A stretch of DNA of 22,606 nt from CASQEL01 sp036655975 (GTDB taxonomy: Bacteria > Desulfobacterota > Desulfovibrionia > Desulfovibrionales > Desulfovibrionaceae), in the NCBI GenBank assembly GCA_036655975.1, contig JAVVPD010000035.1:1-22606 (forward strand), in the 5' to 3' direction. A program made the translations under genes and the position numbers. The notes beneath the pieces are model-generated. The model searched no databases, was not told where the DNA came from, and saw only the letters and a list, made by a program, of their open reading frames with translations. Every line of letters starts with the position of its first letter. Positions within the stretch are counted from its first letter, which is position 1. Shown in pieces: positions 7,031 to 14,938 of the stretch.

Positions 7031-10000
7031 ATGCCCACACCTTGTATACGACAAATTAAGGCTTCGGCTGGTTCTGGAAAAACCTACGATTTGACGCGGC
7101 GATTTTTGGCACACTTGAGCCAGTCCGCGCCGGAAGTACACGTGCCCTCGTGTGGTTTAGAGGCGGGGCAGGGGCAGGGCGGCAGTTGGGGAGACATTTT
7201 GGCGATGACCTTCACCAACAGTGCCGCTGCGGAAATGAAGGACAGGGTTATCCGCCAATTGAAGGAGATAGCGCTGGGCAAGGGCGGCCCAGAGGGGATA
7301 GCTATCCGTCCGAAACAGGCGGCTTTGTGGGTGGAGAGGATTATCCGCCAGCTCAGTGCCTTGAATATTCGTACTATCGACAGTTTTTTACACTTGGTGG
7401 TGCGGATGTCGGCTTTAGATCTGGAATTGCCGCCAGATTTTACCCCAGCTTTTAGCACAGAAGAAAGCCTGACCCCTTTGCTTGATGCCAGTATTGAGCA
7501 GGCTTGGCAGGGGGACGCCGCCATGCAGGCGCTGTTGCGTGGCGTGTGCGAGGGTTTGCTGTACCACTCGGATATCAAAGGTTTTATGGTGGGCAAGCGG
7601 ATTACGCGGCGGGTTATGGAGCTGATGGACGGTGTACTGACGGGTGACTGGTCTACCTTGGCGGGCACGGAAACTTTGCTGGATCGCCGTGCTGCGTATG
7701 CGCGGGCGTATCGGGAGCAGGCCGCCCTGTTGGTGCAGGTGCTGGAACGTGAAGGGCTGAAGGTACACTCCTTGGCTTTGAAGGCCTTTACTCGGGCGCG
7801 AGAAGGGGACGCGAAGGCGGCGACATCGGCCTATTTTATCAAGGACGGGCTGGACGGCTGCTTGCTGAAGGCTTCGGCGGGGAAGGCCTCGGCGGTTGCG
7901 GAAAAAGCCTATGGAGATATGCAGGCGGTGGCAGATTCCATGAGCACGCGGGGGCATATTGTTAAGCGGGCTTTGGAATTGGCGCCCTTTGTGGCCTTAA
8001 CTCAACAGGTGGCCCAAGGGCTGGAAGCCTTTCAGCAGGCCGAGGGGGCCATCCCTGGGGTGCGTATTCCGTATCTGGCGCAAAAGGTTTTGACGGAGGG
8101 GCACGGGGTGTCCGGCGCTTTGTGCCGCATGGGAACGCGCCTGACCCATATTATGCTGGACGAATTTCAGGATACCAGCCGAGTGCAGTGGCAGGCCTTG
8201 CTGCCACTGGTGCAGGATTCACTGGCGCGGGGCGGATCGCTCACGTGGGTGGGCGATGTGAAGCAGGCCATTTATGGTTGGCGCGGCGGTGATGCCGCCC
8301 TGTTTGACGAATTGCTCGAAGCGGATTCTGGTTTGCATGCCACGCAGCCGCAAGTGTTCAAAGATGCTTTACCCACCAATTGGCGCAGCCGCGAGGAAAT
8401 TGTCCGTTTTAATAACCGCGTGTTTGCGGTGCTGGCGGAACCTGCCCAGGCGGTGGAGGTACTTTTTGCCATGCTGCCAAAGCACACGCCCCCCGCCTAC
8501 GTGGGAGAAGCGGCGGCTTTGCTGCAAGCCAGTTTTGCGTCCTGCGGGCAAATTGTTCCGGCGCGGATTTCCTCCACGGGAGGCTGCGTACGGGTGGAAG
8601 CGGTGGAAGGGGAAAACAGCGCGCATCTGGACGCCGTGGTGCGCGAAGGTCTCTGCCGTTTATTGCAAGAGGATATCGGCCCGCGCCGCCCATGGTCGGA
8701 AGTGACTATCCTCGTGCGCTCCAATACGGCAGCCGCCAAGGTGGCGGCGTGGCTTATGGACGTGCGGATTCCCGTGGTTACGGAGAATAGCTTGCTGCTA
8801 GCAGAGCATCCCTTGGTCTTGCAAAGCGTGGCTTTTTTGTCCTTTTTAGACACGCCGCAAGACGATGTGGCCTTCTGGACCTTTGTGAGCGGGTCGATTT
8901 TTACGGGTATGTGCGGTTTGGATGTGCAGTATTTGTACAATTGGGCGGCAGGACGGCCCAAAGGGGCACTGTTTCGGGTTTTCAAAACGGATTTTCCTGA
9001 GCTGTGGGCACGGTGGTTAGCCCCTTTTGACGCTACGGCAGGACTGATGACCCCTTATGACACGGTGCAGGAATTTTTTGGGCGTTTTCATGTGGTGGAG
9101 CGCTTCAGCGCTGCGGAAACCTTCTTACGCCGTTTTTTGGAAGTGGTGTATCGGGCTGAAGGGAACGGACAAGCCACTTTAGGCACTTTTTTGGAGCATT
9201 GGCGGGACAAAGGGGTGGAAGAAAAATTGCCCATGCCCGAAAATATGGATGCCGTGCGGATTATGACCATTCATAAATCCAAGGGACTCCAATTTCCCGT
9301 GGTCATTATGCCGTGGACAGCATTCACGCCGCGCCCTGATTCGCCCCCCGTGCAGATTACTCTTGACGGTTTAGACGTGTTGGCCCCCCGTTGCAAGGAA
9401 ATGGGGGCGCTGTATTACGACGCCATGGCAGACATGGCGCGGGAAAGCCTGCACTTATTGTATGTGGCTTTTACCCGTGCGGTGGACGAATTGCATGTGT
9501 TTCACACCACAACTCCCGGCTCGGCAAGTTCGGCGGGGCTGGCTCCCGCCTTGGAAAGCCTCTGGGCTTTGGCGGGGGTGGCATTGCCGGTGCGTAAAGG
9601 CAAAACCCTGTACACCAAGGCCGCTCCAGTGCAGAAAAGTTTGTTTGAAAATACCCTGTCTGGGCAAAATGAGCCTATGGAACCCGCGTGGGAGGCCGCT
9701 GTGCCGCCTGAAAAGGCCCCCCTGCGGGACGAGGAACCGTGGCGACCCATGGAGTGGTTGCCGCAATTAAAAATTTTTCGTAATCCCTTGGAAGGCATGG
9801 TTTTTAGCGCCAAACAACGCGGTATTTTGACGCATGCCTGTTTGGAATATTTTCAGTGGACAGGCCAGCCGGAGCAGGACGTGCGCCGGGCGGTGGAGCA
9901 AGGTTTGAGTTTGTATCCTGTCCCCGTGCCGGACAAGGAGGCCTTAAAAGCGGATATTCGGGCGAATTTGCAGTGGTATATTTCTTTACCGGAAAGCGCC

Positions 10001-10339
10001 GTGTGGTTGCGGCACGGGGTGCCGGAACAGTCAATTATGGACGCGGCAGGGCATTTGCATCGGGTGGATTTGTTGGTGACCAGCCCTCTGGCCCGTATTG
10101 CCGTGGATTATAAAACGGGGAGCCCCACCACAAAAGATGTACTACAGATGCAGGGATATTTGGAAATATTGGCGAGTTTGGAGGGGCCAGAGGAGGTCTA
10201 TGCCGTGCTGGTGTATCTGGACGCACAATTGTGTCGCACGGTAACGCGGGCAGGGCTTTCGGCTTTGTTGCCCGCGCCGGAGTCACCCAGCAAGTGTGTC
10301 GGCGTGGTGCCACCTGTGCAGGGGGCAGACCATGCCTAG
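7031..10339 (+). CDS. addA: AddA-type helicase-nuclease subunit (double-strand break end resection)
   Basis: A 1102-residue UvrD/SF1A helicase fused to a C-terminal RecB-family nuclease, as in AddA. AddAB unwinds and degrades broken DNA ends and loads RecA. Motif I ASAGSGKT is at 11-18, and a motif Ia-like TFTNSAAAEMK follows. The Walker B DEFQDT is at 377-382, then GDVKQAIYGWRGGD near 410-420, NWRSREEIVRF, motif V TIHKSKG at 746-752 and motif VI YVAFTRA at 811-817. The PD-(D/E)XK nuclease appears as H935 (in GILTHACLE), D1013 (HRVD) and D1026-Y-K1028 (VDYKTG), a complete catalytic set. An AAGGA site at 7021-7025 precedes the ATG. The end overlaps addB by 8 nt, which implies translational coupling. 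RecB is the alternative, but the partner is AddB-like and no RecC or RecD is present. Confidence 0.92.
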   Translation: MPTPCIRQIKASAGSGKTYDLTRRFLAHLSQSAPEVHVPSCGLEAGQGQGGSWGDILAMTFTNSAAAEMKDRVIRQLKEIALGKGGPEGIAIRPKQAALWVERIIRQLSALNIRTIDSFLHLVVRMSALDLELPPDFTPAFSTEESLTPLLDASIEQAWQGDAAMQALLRGVCEGLLYHSDIKGFMVGKRITRRVMELMDGVLTGDWSTLAGTETLLDRRAAYARAYREQAALLVQVLEREGLKVHSLALKAFTRAREGDAKAATSAYFIKDGLDGCLLKASAGKASAVAEKAYGDMQAVADSMSTRGHIVKRALELAPFVALTQQVAQGLEAFQQAEGAIPGVRIPYLAQKVLTEGHGVSGALCRMGTRLTHIMLDEFQDTSRVQWQALLPLVQDSLARGGSLTWVGDVKQAIYGWRGGDAALFDELLEADSGLHATQPQVFKDALPTNWRSREEIVRFNNRVFAVLAEPAQAVEVLFAMLPKHTPPAYVGEAAALLQASFASCGQIVPARISSTGGCVRVEAVEGENSAHLDAVVREGLCRLLQEDIGPRRPWSEVTILVRSNTAAAKVAAWLMDVRIPVVTENSLLLAEHPLVLQSVAFLSFLDTPQDDVAFWTFVSGSIFTGMCGLDVQYLYNWAAGRPKGALFRVFKTDFPELWARWLAPFDATAGLMTPYDTVQEFFGRFHVVERFSAAETFLRRFLEVVYRAEGNGQATLGTFLEHWRDKGVEEKLPMPENMDAVRIMTIHKSKGLQFPVVIMPWTAFTPRPDSPPVQITLDGLDVLAPRCKEMGALYYDAMADMARESLHLLYVAFTRAVDELHVFHTTTPGSASSAGLAPALESLWALAGVALPVRKGKTLYTKAAPVQKSLFENTLSGQNEPMEPAWEAAVPPEKAPLRDEEPWRPMEWLPQLKIFRNPLEGMVFSAKQRGILTHACLEYFQWTGQPEQDVRRAVEQGLSLYPVPVPDKEALKADIRANLQWYISLPESAVWLRHGVPEQSIMDAAGHLHRVDLLVTSPLARIAVDYKTGSPTTKDVLQMQGYLEILASLEGPEEVYAVLVYLDAQLCRTVTRAGLSALLPAPESPSKCVGVVPPVQGADHA

Positions 10340-13300
10340 TCCTTTTCAACTGTTTTCGTGGGATAGCCCTTTTTTGCCCGCTTTGGTCACTCTGGTAGAC
10401 ACGCTGACCGATAACGCGCCGGAACGCGCGGTGATTGTGGTGCCCCACAATCGGCCCCGCCGCTATTTGGCGGAATTGTATCGTGAGCGCGCCCAGTCTT
10501 GCGGGGCGGCGCAGATGTTGCCACGTGTGGTAACGGTGCAAGAATTTATCGCATTATTGCGGGGGCAACACGGCGGGCAGGCGGTATACACGGCCAATTT
10601 GTTGGACAGGGTGGCTGTGCTGTATGCGTGTGTGCAAACACTGGCGGCGCAGGATTCAGCCTTGTGTTCGCGTTTTGCGGGCATGGATATACCCCGTTTT
10701 TTGCCGTGGGGTTTGCGTTTGGGGGCGCTGTTTGAGGAATGTTTTACCCAGAATATTGAGGCGGCAGACCTGTCGTATGCCGAGGGTGAGGTGTCCGCCG
10801 TGGCGGCGGTGCTGCTCAATGCCTTGGGGCGTTTGCAAAAAGTTTATGTGCAGGCTTTGGCAGCGCGGGGTTGGACAACTGCGGGGCTGGATGCTTTTCG
10901 GGTGGCGCGCTCACTGGCGCAGCAGGTGGCGCAAGGGGCTGTTAGCGAATATGCGGCGCTGTTGCCACCGCTCCTGTGTCCGCACGAAGGGCAGCGCGTG
11001 GTGTTGCTCGCAGGTTTTGGGGTTCTTTCTGGTACAGAAGACGCTATTTTGCGGCATGTTTGGCAGGCGGGGGGCCATGTGTGCCTGCATACCGACATTG
11101 CCGTACTGAACAAAAAGGGTCATTGGGCCTGCGCTGATCATCAGCAATGGCTGGCACGTTGGGGGGCTGAGGCGCTTGTGGCGGTGCCTCCTGCTGGATT
11201 GGCAGGCCCGCGCGTACATTTTATGGCGGGGTATGACGCCCATTCGCAATTGCTTGCGGTGCGGAATATGCTGGATGCGGACGGGAGCGGCGGCCCCAAC
11301 ACAAAGGCGCTGTCAACCGCCATTGTGTTGGCTGATTCTTCGCTGCTTATGCCCACCTTGCACACCTTGCCGGAAAAGGGCGTGAATATTTCCATGGGTT
11401 ATCCCTTGGAACGTACCCCTCTGTGCCGTCTGGTGGACAATGTGTTGCAGGCCCACGCTACTCGGCAGGAAGACGGGCGCTATCATTGGCGGAGCCTGCG
11501 GCACTGTTTGCGGCATCCCTATTTGCAAATGCTCAGTATGACTGGTGAGTGCGGTGACACGGCGGAAGCCCCGTTCTCCTTACGTCCGGTGCTCTTGCGT
11601 ATGGAAGGATTATTGCGGGAGGGCAGCCGTTTTGTGCGGCCGGAGGATCTCAGCGTGCAAGCGCTGGGGGCATTGGGCGTGGGTCTGGACAGTCCGGTGG
11701 CGGTTTTAACCCAGCGGGTGCTGGCCTGTATACTGGACAATTTTGCGGCGGTGCGTACCCCCGAAGACATGGGGCAGGCCTTGACGGACTTGTGCGGGGT
11801 GCTCGTGGACTACGGCGAACACTTGTGGGAACACTATCCCCTTGATGCGGAAAGTCTCTACCGGCTCATGCACGATGTGGTGCCCACCTTGCAAGGCTCG
11901 GCTTTGGCACAAACGGTTTTCCCGCTGCCAGCCTTGCACAGTTTGGTACGCCAAGCCATTCAGGCGGGGCGAGTGCCTTTTGAGGCAGATCCTATTGCGG
12001 GCATGCAGGTTTTGGGCATGTTGGAAACACGCTTGTTGCATTTTGACCGCGTAATTATTGTAGACGCTACGGACGATAATGTTCCCGGTTCTCCGGCACA
12101 AGATCCTTTGTTGCCCGATTCTTTGCGGCTGATTGTGGGGCTGCCCGACGTGCGACATCGGGATCGAACCACAGCCTATAATTTGTTCCGCTTATTGCAA
12201 TCGGCCCAAGAGGTGTATTTTTATTGGCAAGAAGGGGTTCAGCGTTCGGCACTGTTTGACGGGAAAAAGTCTCGTAGCCGTTTTGTGGACGCGCTGATCT
12301 GGCAGGAAGAACAGCAACGCGGGGTGGTCTTGCAGGCTGGGGAAGAACCTTTGGAGCTGAGCCCTTGCCCGGTACACCCCATGGCTCGTGCGCGTACTCC
12401 TTTGCGGAACAGTCCCGCGTTGCGGGCGCGTATGGCCGAAATTTTGGCTCAAGGGCTTTCACCCACCAAGCTGGATGCGTACATGACCTGTCCCTTGCGT
12501 TTTGCCTTTGAGCATGTTTGTCGCATTACACCCGTGCGCGAGGTCAACGAAGGGGACGATCCCGCAGCGGTGGGCGCGTTGATCCATAAGGTTTTGCAAC
12601 AGGTGTATACGCCGTATGTACATAAGGATATTCAGGCGGGAGACATAGACGCGGACACGCTACGGCAGACATTTTTGACCCTTTTGGAAGCCTCGGATTT
12701 ACGCACGAAATTGCCGCCAGACAGTTATTGCATGTTGGAATTGGCGGGCCCCTTACGTTTGGGGCGCTACTTGGAGCGTCAACCTGCGGCAAGCCATATT
12801 GTCGCCCTTGAGCACCGTTTTTCGGCCAGTCTGGAATCGGACAATTCCAGCTACACCGTGCACGGCACGGTGGACAGGGTGGATAAACGTCAGGGGGCAT
12901 TGGTGGTGCTGGATTATAAAACAGGTGAAGTACACGCCCCCGCGCCTTCCTTGTGGTCGGATACAGAGTTTTGGCAGTCATTAAACTGTTATTTTGCGGG
13001 GCAAGAGGGGAGCCTTGCCGGCACTTCTGAGGCCGTGTCTGACCCTTTGTTGACCTTGAAAGAGCGTATTGGCAGTGTTCAACTCCCCTGTTATATTTAT
13101 TTATTGAATCAGAGTGACGTATTGCGGGGCCATGGCCCTGTAGGGGACGCGGCGCTGGTGCGCTTGCGCGACGATGGGGAGGAAATTATGCTGTTTGGAG
13201 ACGCTCTGGATGCTGCGGCCCAGCGTATGGCGGTGGAAGATTGTATTCCTACCTTGTTGCGTTTTTTACTACAACACATGGAGTTTACCGATTCTTTTGT

Positions 13301-13358
13301 CCCAATTTCCGGGGCACACTGCCAGTGGTGCGAGTATGAAGGCATGTGCTTAAAGTAA
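10332..13358 (+). CDS. addB: AddB-type PD-(D/E)XK nuclease subunit with predicted [4Fe-4S] cluster
   Basis: The start is set at ATG 10332, which has an AGGGGG ribosome site (10320-10325) and overlaps the addA stop by 8 nt; a GTG at 10296 is open but has no such signal. The product is 1008 residues. The C-terminal nuclease domain shows LSPTKLDAYMTCP (the first cysteine is C720), the acidic D848 in HGTVDRVD, and D861-Y-K863 in LDYKTG. The last residues hold C997-x2-C1000-x5-C1006, so the four cysteines match the AddB iron-sulfur staple that clamps the nuclease domain. No Walker A is visible in the N-terminal region, where B. subtilis AddB has one, so this subunit probably does not hydrolyse ATP. 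In AddAB the AddB subunit supplies the second nuclease and scans for Chi. No clear terminator follows. Confidence 0.88.
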   Translation: MPSPFQLFSWDSPFLPALVTLVDTLTDNAPERAVIVVPHNRPRRYLAELYRERAQSCGAAQMLPRVVTVQEFIALLRGQHGGQAVYTANLLDRVAVLYACVQTLAAQDSALCSRFAGMDIPRFLPWGLRLGALFEECFTQNIEAADLSYAEGEVSAVAAVLLNALGRLQKVYVQALAARGWTTAGLDAFRVARSLAQQVAQGAVSEYAALLPPLLCPHEGQRVVLLAGFGVLSGTEDAILRHVWQAGGHVCLHTDIAVLNKKGHWACADHQQWLARWGAEALVAVPPAGLAGPRVHFMAGYDAHSQLLAVRNMLDADGSGGPNTKALSTAIVLADSSLLMPTLHTLPEKGVNISMGYPLERTPLCRLVDNVLQAHATRQEDGRYHWRSLRHCLRHPYLQMLSMTGECGDTAEAPFSLRPVLLRMEGLLREGSRFVRPEDLSVQALGALGVGLDSPVAVLTQRVLACILDNFAAVRTPEDMGQALTDLCGVLVDYGEHLWEHYPLDAESLYRLMHDVVPTLQGSALAQTVFPLPALHSLVRQAIQAGRVPFEADPIAGMQVLGMLETRLLHFDRVIIVDATDDNVPGSPAQDPLLPDSLRLIVGLPDVRHRDRTTAYNLFRLLQSAQEVYFYWQEGVQRSALFDGKKSRSRFVDALIWQEEQQRGVVLQAGEEPLELSPCPVHPMARARTPLRNSPALRARMAEILAQGLSPTKLDAYMTCPLRFAFEHVCRITPVREVNEGDDPAAVGALIHKVLQQVYTPYVHKDIQAGDIDADTLRQTFLTLLEASDLRTKLPPDSYCMLELAGPLRLGRYLERQPAASHIVALEHRFSASLESDNSSYTVHGTVDRVDKRQGALVVLDYKTGEVHAPAPSLWSDTEFWQSLNCYFAGQEGSLAGTSEAVSDPLLTLKERIGSVQLPCYIYLLNQSDVLRGHGPVGDAALVRLRDDGEEIMLFGDALDAAAQRMAVEDCIPTLLRFLLQHMEFTDSFVPISGAHCQWCEYEGMCLK

Positions 13359-13526
13359 AACTCTTGTTTTTTTGTGTATTGCCCATTTGCACGAAAGAGG
13401 GTATGGACAGACAAAGACATTCGTCTGATATTGACGTTTGTTCATACAGATACGCAATAGCATGTATTTTTTTGTACATAAGTATACGGATTATATTTGA
13501 ACCATTAAGGATTCATGGAGGACATA

Positions 13527-14672
13527 ATGTCATTTCCCGAATTAAAAATAGGCGATCTTACGGCCAAAATGCCCATTATTCAAGGTGGCATGGGGGTTGG
13601 TATTTCGTTGTCGCGTCTTGCTGCCGCTGTTGCTAATCAGGGAGGTATAGGCGTTATTGCCGGTGCCATGATCGGTATGAAAGAACCCGACGTGGCAAAA
13701 AACCCTATTGAAGCAAATCTGCGCGCCTTACGTAATGAATTGATCAAAGCCCGTGCGGCTAGCCAAGGCATTATTGGGGTTAATATTATGGTTGCGCTGA
13801 CCACATTTTCGGAAATGGTCAGAACCTCCATCGAAAACCGCGCCGATATTATTTTTTCCGGCGCTGGACTGCCCTTGGATTTGCCGCGCCATTTGCGGGA
13901 AATGTGTGAGCATAAAAAAGAAGACTTCCGTACCAAATTAGTGCCCATTGTTTCTTCCGCCCGCGCTGCCAGCATTATTGCCAAAAAATGGATGTCGCGC
14001 TTCGACTACCTGCCCGATGCTTTTGTGGTGGAAGGCCCTAAGGCGGGCGGGCATCTCGGCTTTAAACCCGAAGAAATTACCGACCCCAACCATTCACTGG
14101 AAACCTTGATCCCCCAAGTGGTGGACGCGGTTAAAGTGTTTGAAGACAAAGCGGGCCGCGCTATTCCCATTATTGCGGCGGGCGGCGTATACAGCGGCGC
14201 GGATATCCGTCAATTTTTGCGTTTAGGGGCGGCGGGGGTGCAAATGGGAACACGTTTTGTGGCAACCCATGAATGTGATGCCGACGACCGTTTCAAGCAA
14301 AGTTATATTCAAGCCCGTGCTGAAGATGTGACCATTATTAAAAGTCCCGTCGGTATGCCCGGTCGGGCACTCCGTAATAGCTTTGTCGAAGCCATGCGTG
14401 AAGGGGCCAAAAAACCCTTTAAATGCGTGTTTCACTGCGTGAGCACGTGTGAACAGGAAAAAACCCCGTATTGCATTGCTGCCGCGCTAATCAATGCCAT
14501 GAAAGGCAATTTGGAGCGAGGGTTCGCCTTTTGTGGTTCTAATGTCACTCGAATCGATTCTATTATTTCCGTGCGCGAATTGATGGAATCCTTGCAAAAA
14601 GAATTTGACGATACTGTGAATTCTTTGACCACCAGTGTGCAAAGCCTGTGGCCACAAAAACAGAGCGCGTAG
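13527..14672 (+). CDS. Nitronate monooxygenase-like NAD(P)H/FMN oxidoreductase
   Basis: I chose ATG 13527 because GGAGGA (13517-13522) lies 4 nt upstream; the in-frame ATG at 13515 overlaps that site. The protein is 381 residues with a TIM-barrel FMN fold. The N-terminal PIIQGGMGVG (16-25) binds the flavin phosphate region, EGPKAGGHLG carries the family's catalytic-type His176, and IIAAGGVYSGADI plus GAAGVQMGTRF form the FMN phosphate site. Relatives are annotated as 2-nitropropane dioxygenase or nitronate monooxygenase, and the FabK enoyl-ACP reductases share the same fold, so the physiological substrate is uncertain. The C-terminal part carries cysteines at 300, 304, 308 and 316, spaced C-x3-C-x3-C-x7-C, plus C336, which classical nitronate monooxygenases do not need. 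It is preceded by 168 bp with no firm promoter call and followed by a hairpin. Confidence 0.85.
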   Translation: MSFPELKIGDLTAKMPIIQGGMGVGISLSRLAAAVANQGGIGVIAGAMIGMKEPDVAKNPIEANLRALRNELIKARAASQGIIGVNIMVALTTFSEMVRTSIENRADIIFSGAGLPLDLPRHLREMCEHKKEDFRTKLVPIVSSARAASIIAKKWMSRFDYLPDAFVVEGPKAGGHLGFKPEEITDPNHSLETLIPQVVDAVKVFEDKAGRAIPIIAAGGVYSGADIRQFLRLGAAGVQMGTRFVATHECDADDRFKQSYIQARAEDVTIIKSPVGMPGRALRNSFVEAMREGAKKPFKCVFHCVSTCEQEKTPYCIAAALINAMKGNLERGFAFCGSNVTRIDSIISVRELMESLQKEFDDTVNSLTTSVQSLWPQKQSA

Positions 14673-14735
14673 TGCACGCTGGGTGCGTATTCTGCTCGTA
14701 ATAAAACGGGGTTCGTTCTGCTAACCCTGGTGTAA

Positions 14736-14781
14736 GGGGGCTACGGTAAATTGACAGCAATGCCAACTTACCGTAGCCCCC
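14736..14781 (+). terminator. Long hairpin after the flavoprotein gene, probable terminator
   Basis: GGGGGCTACGGTAA (14736-14749) pairs perfectly with TTACCGTAGCCCCC (14768-14781), a 14-bp stem with an 18-nt loop. The tail is only moderately T-rich (CTGTTTGTATCCTT), so efficiency is uncertain. Confidence 0.6.
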
Positions 14782-14828
14782 CTGTTTGTATCCTTGCCGT
14801 GCTGGGCACCGCCGTGCGGAAATTGCGG

Positions 14829-14869
14829 CCGCAGGTGGATTGGAATATTTTTTTTGGGGCTGCCTGCGG
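14829..14869. repeat. Short inverted repeat in the flavoprotein-ClC gap
   Basis: CCGCAGG (14829-14835) and CCTGCGG (14863-14869) are exact inverted copies separated by 27 nt that include a T8 run. The left arm overlaps a palindromic GCGGCCGC. The function is unknown; it could be a second hairpin in the ClC upstream region. Confidence 0.35.
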
Positions 14870-14885
14870 TGTTTCTTTATGCTAG

Positions 14886-14921
14886 ACAATGCTATATATA
14901 GATATACATATATAGCATTGT
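14886..14921. promoter_or_regulatory. Perfect 14-bp AT-rich inverted repeat in the ClC leader (operator or RNA hairpin)
   Basis: ACAATGCTATATAT (14886-14899) is matched exactly by its reverse complement ATATATAGCATTGT (14908-14921), with an 8-nt spacer. It ends 17 nt before the ClC start codon, just ahead of the AGGAAGGAAGG ribosome site. A weak -10-like TATGCT (14878-14883) immediately precedes it, so the repeat could sit at the very 5' end of the transcript. It lacks a following T-run and is therefore not a terminator; a transcription-factor operator or a leader stem-loop is more likely. Confidence 0.6.
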
Positions 14922-14938
14922 AAACAGGAAGGAAGGCC

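Noticed and set aside
10296..10331. GTG start for addB 12 codons upstream
   Set aside because: No ribosome site is visible; ATG 10332 has AGGGGG at good spacing and the usual short overlap with addA.
13431..13500. Promoter before the flavoprotein gene (TTGACG and AT-rich boxes)
   Set aside because: No -10 box with acceptable match lies at 16-18 bp from TTGACG, and other combinations match poorly, so I did not call it.
14889..14918. Palindrome in the ClC leader as a ModE/TunR-type Mo-box
   Set aside because: The GCTATATA half-sites resemble ModE sites, but the spacing between them is 10 nt rather than about 6, the outer CG is missing, and no such site is seen before modB. The resemblance is probably due to AT-richness.
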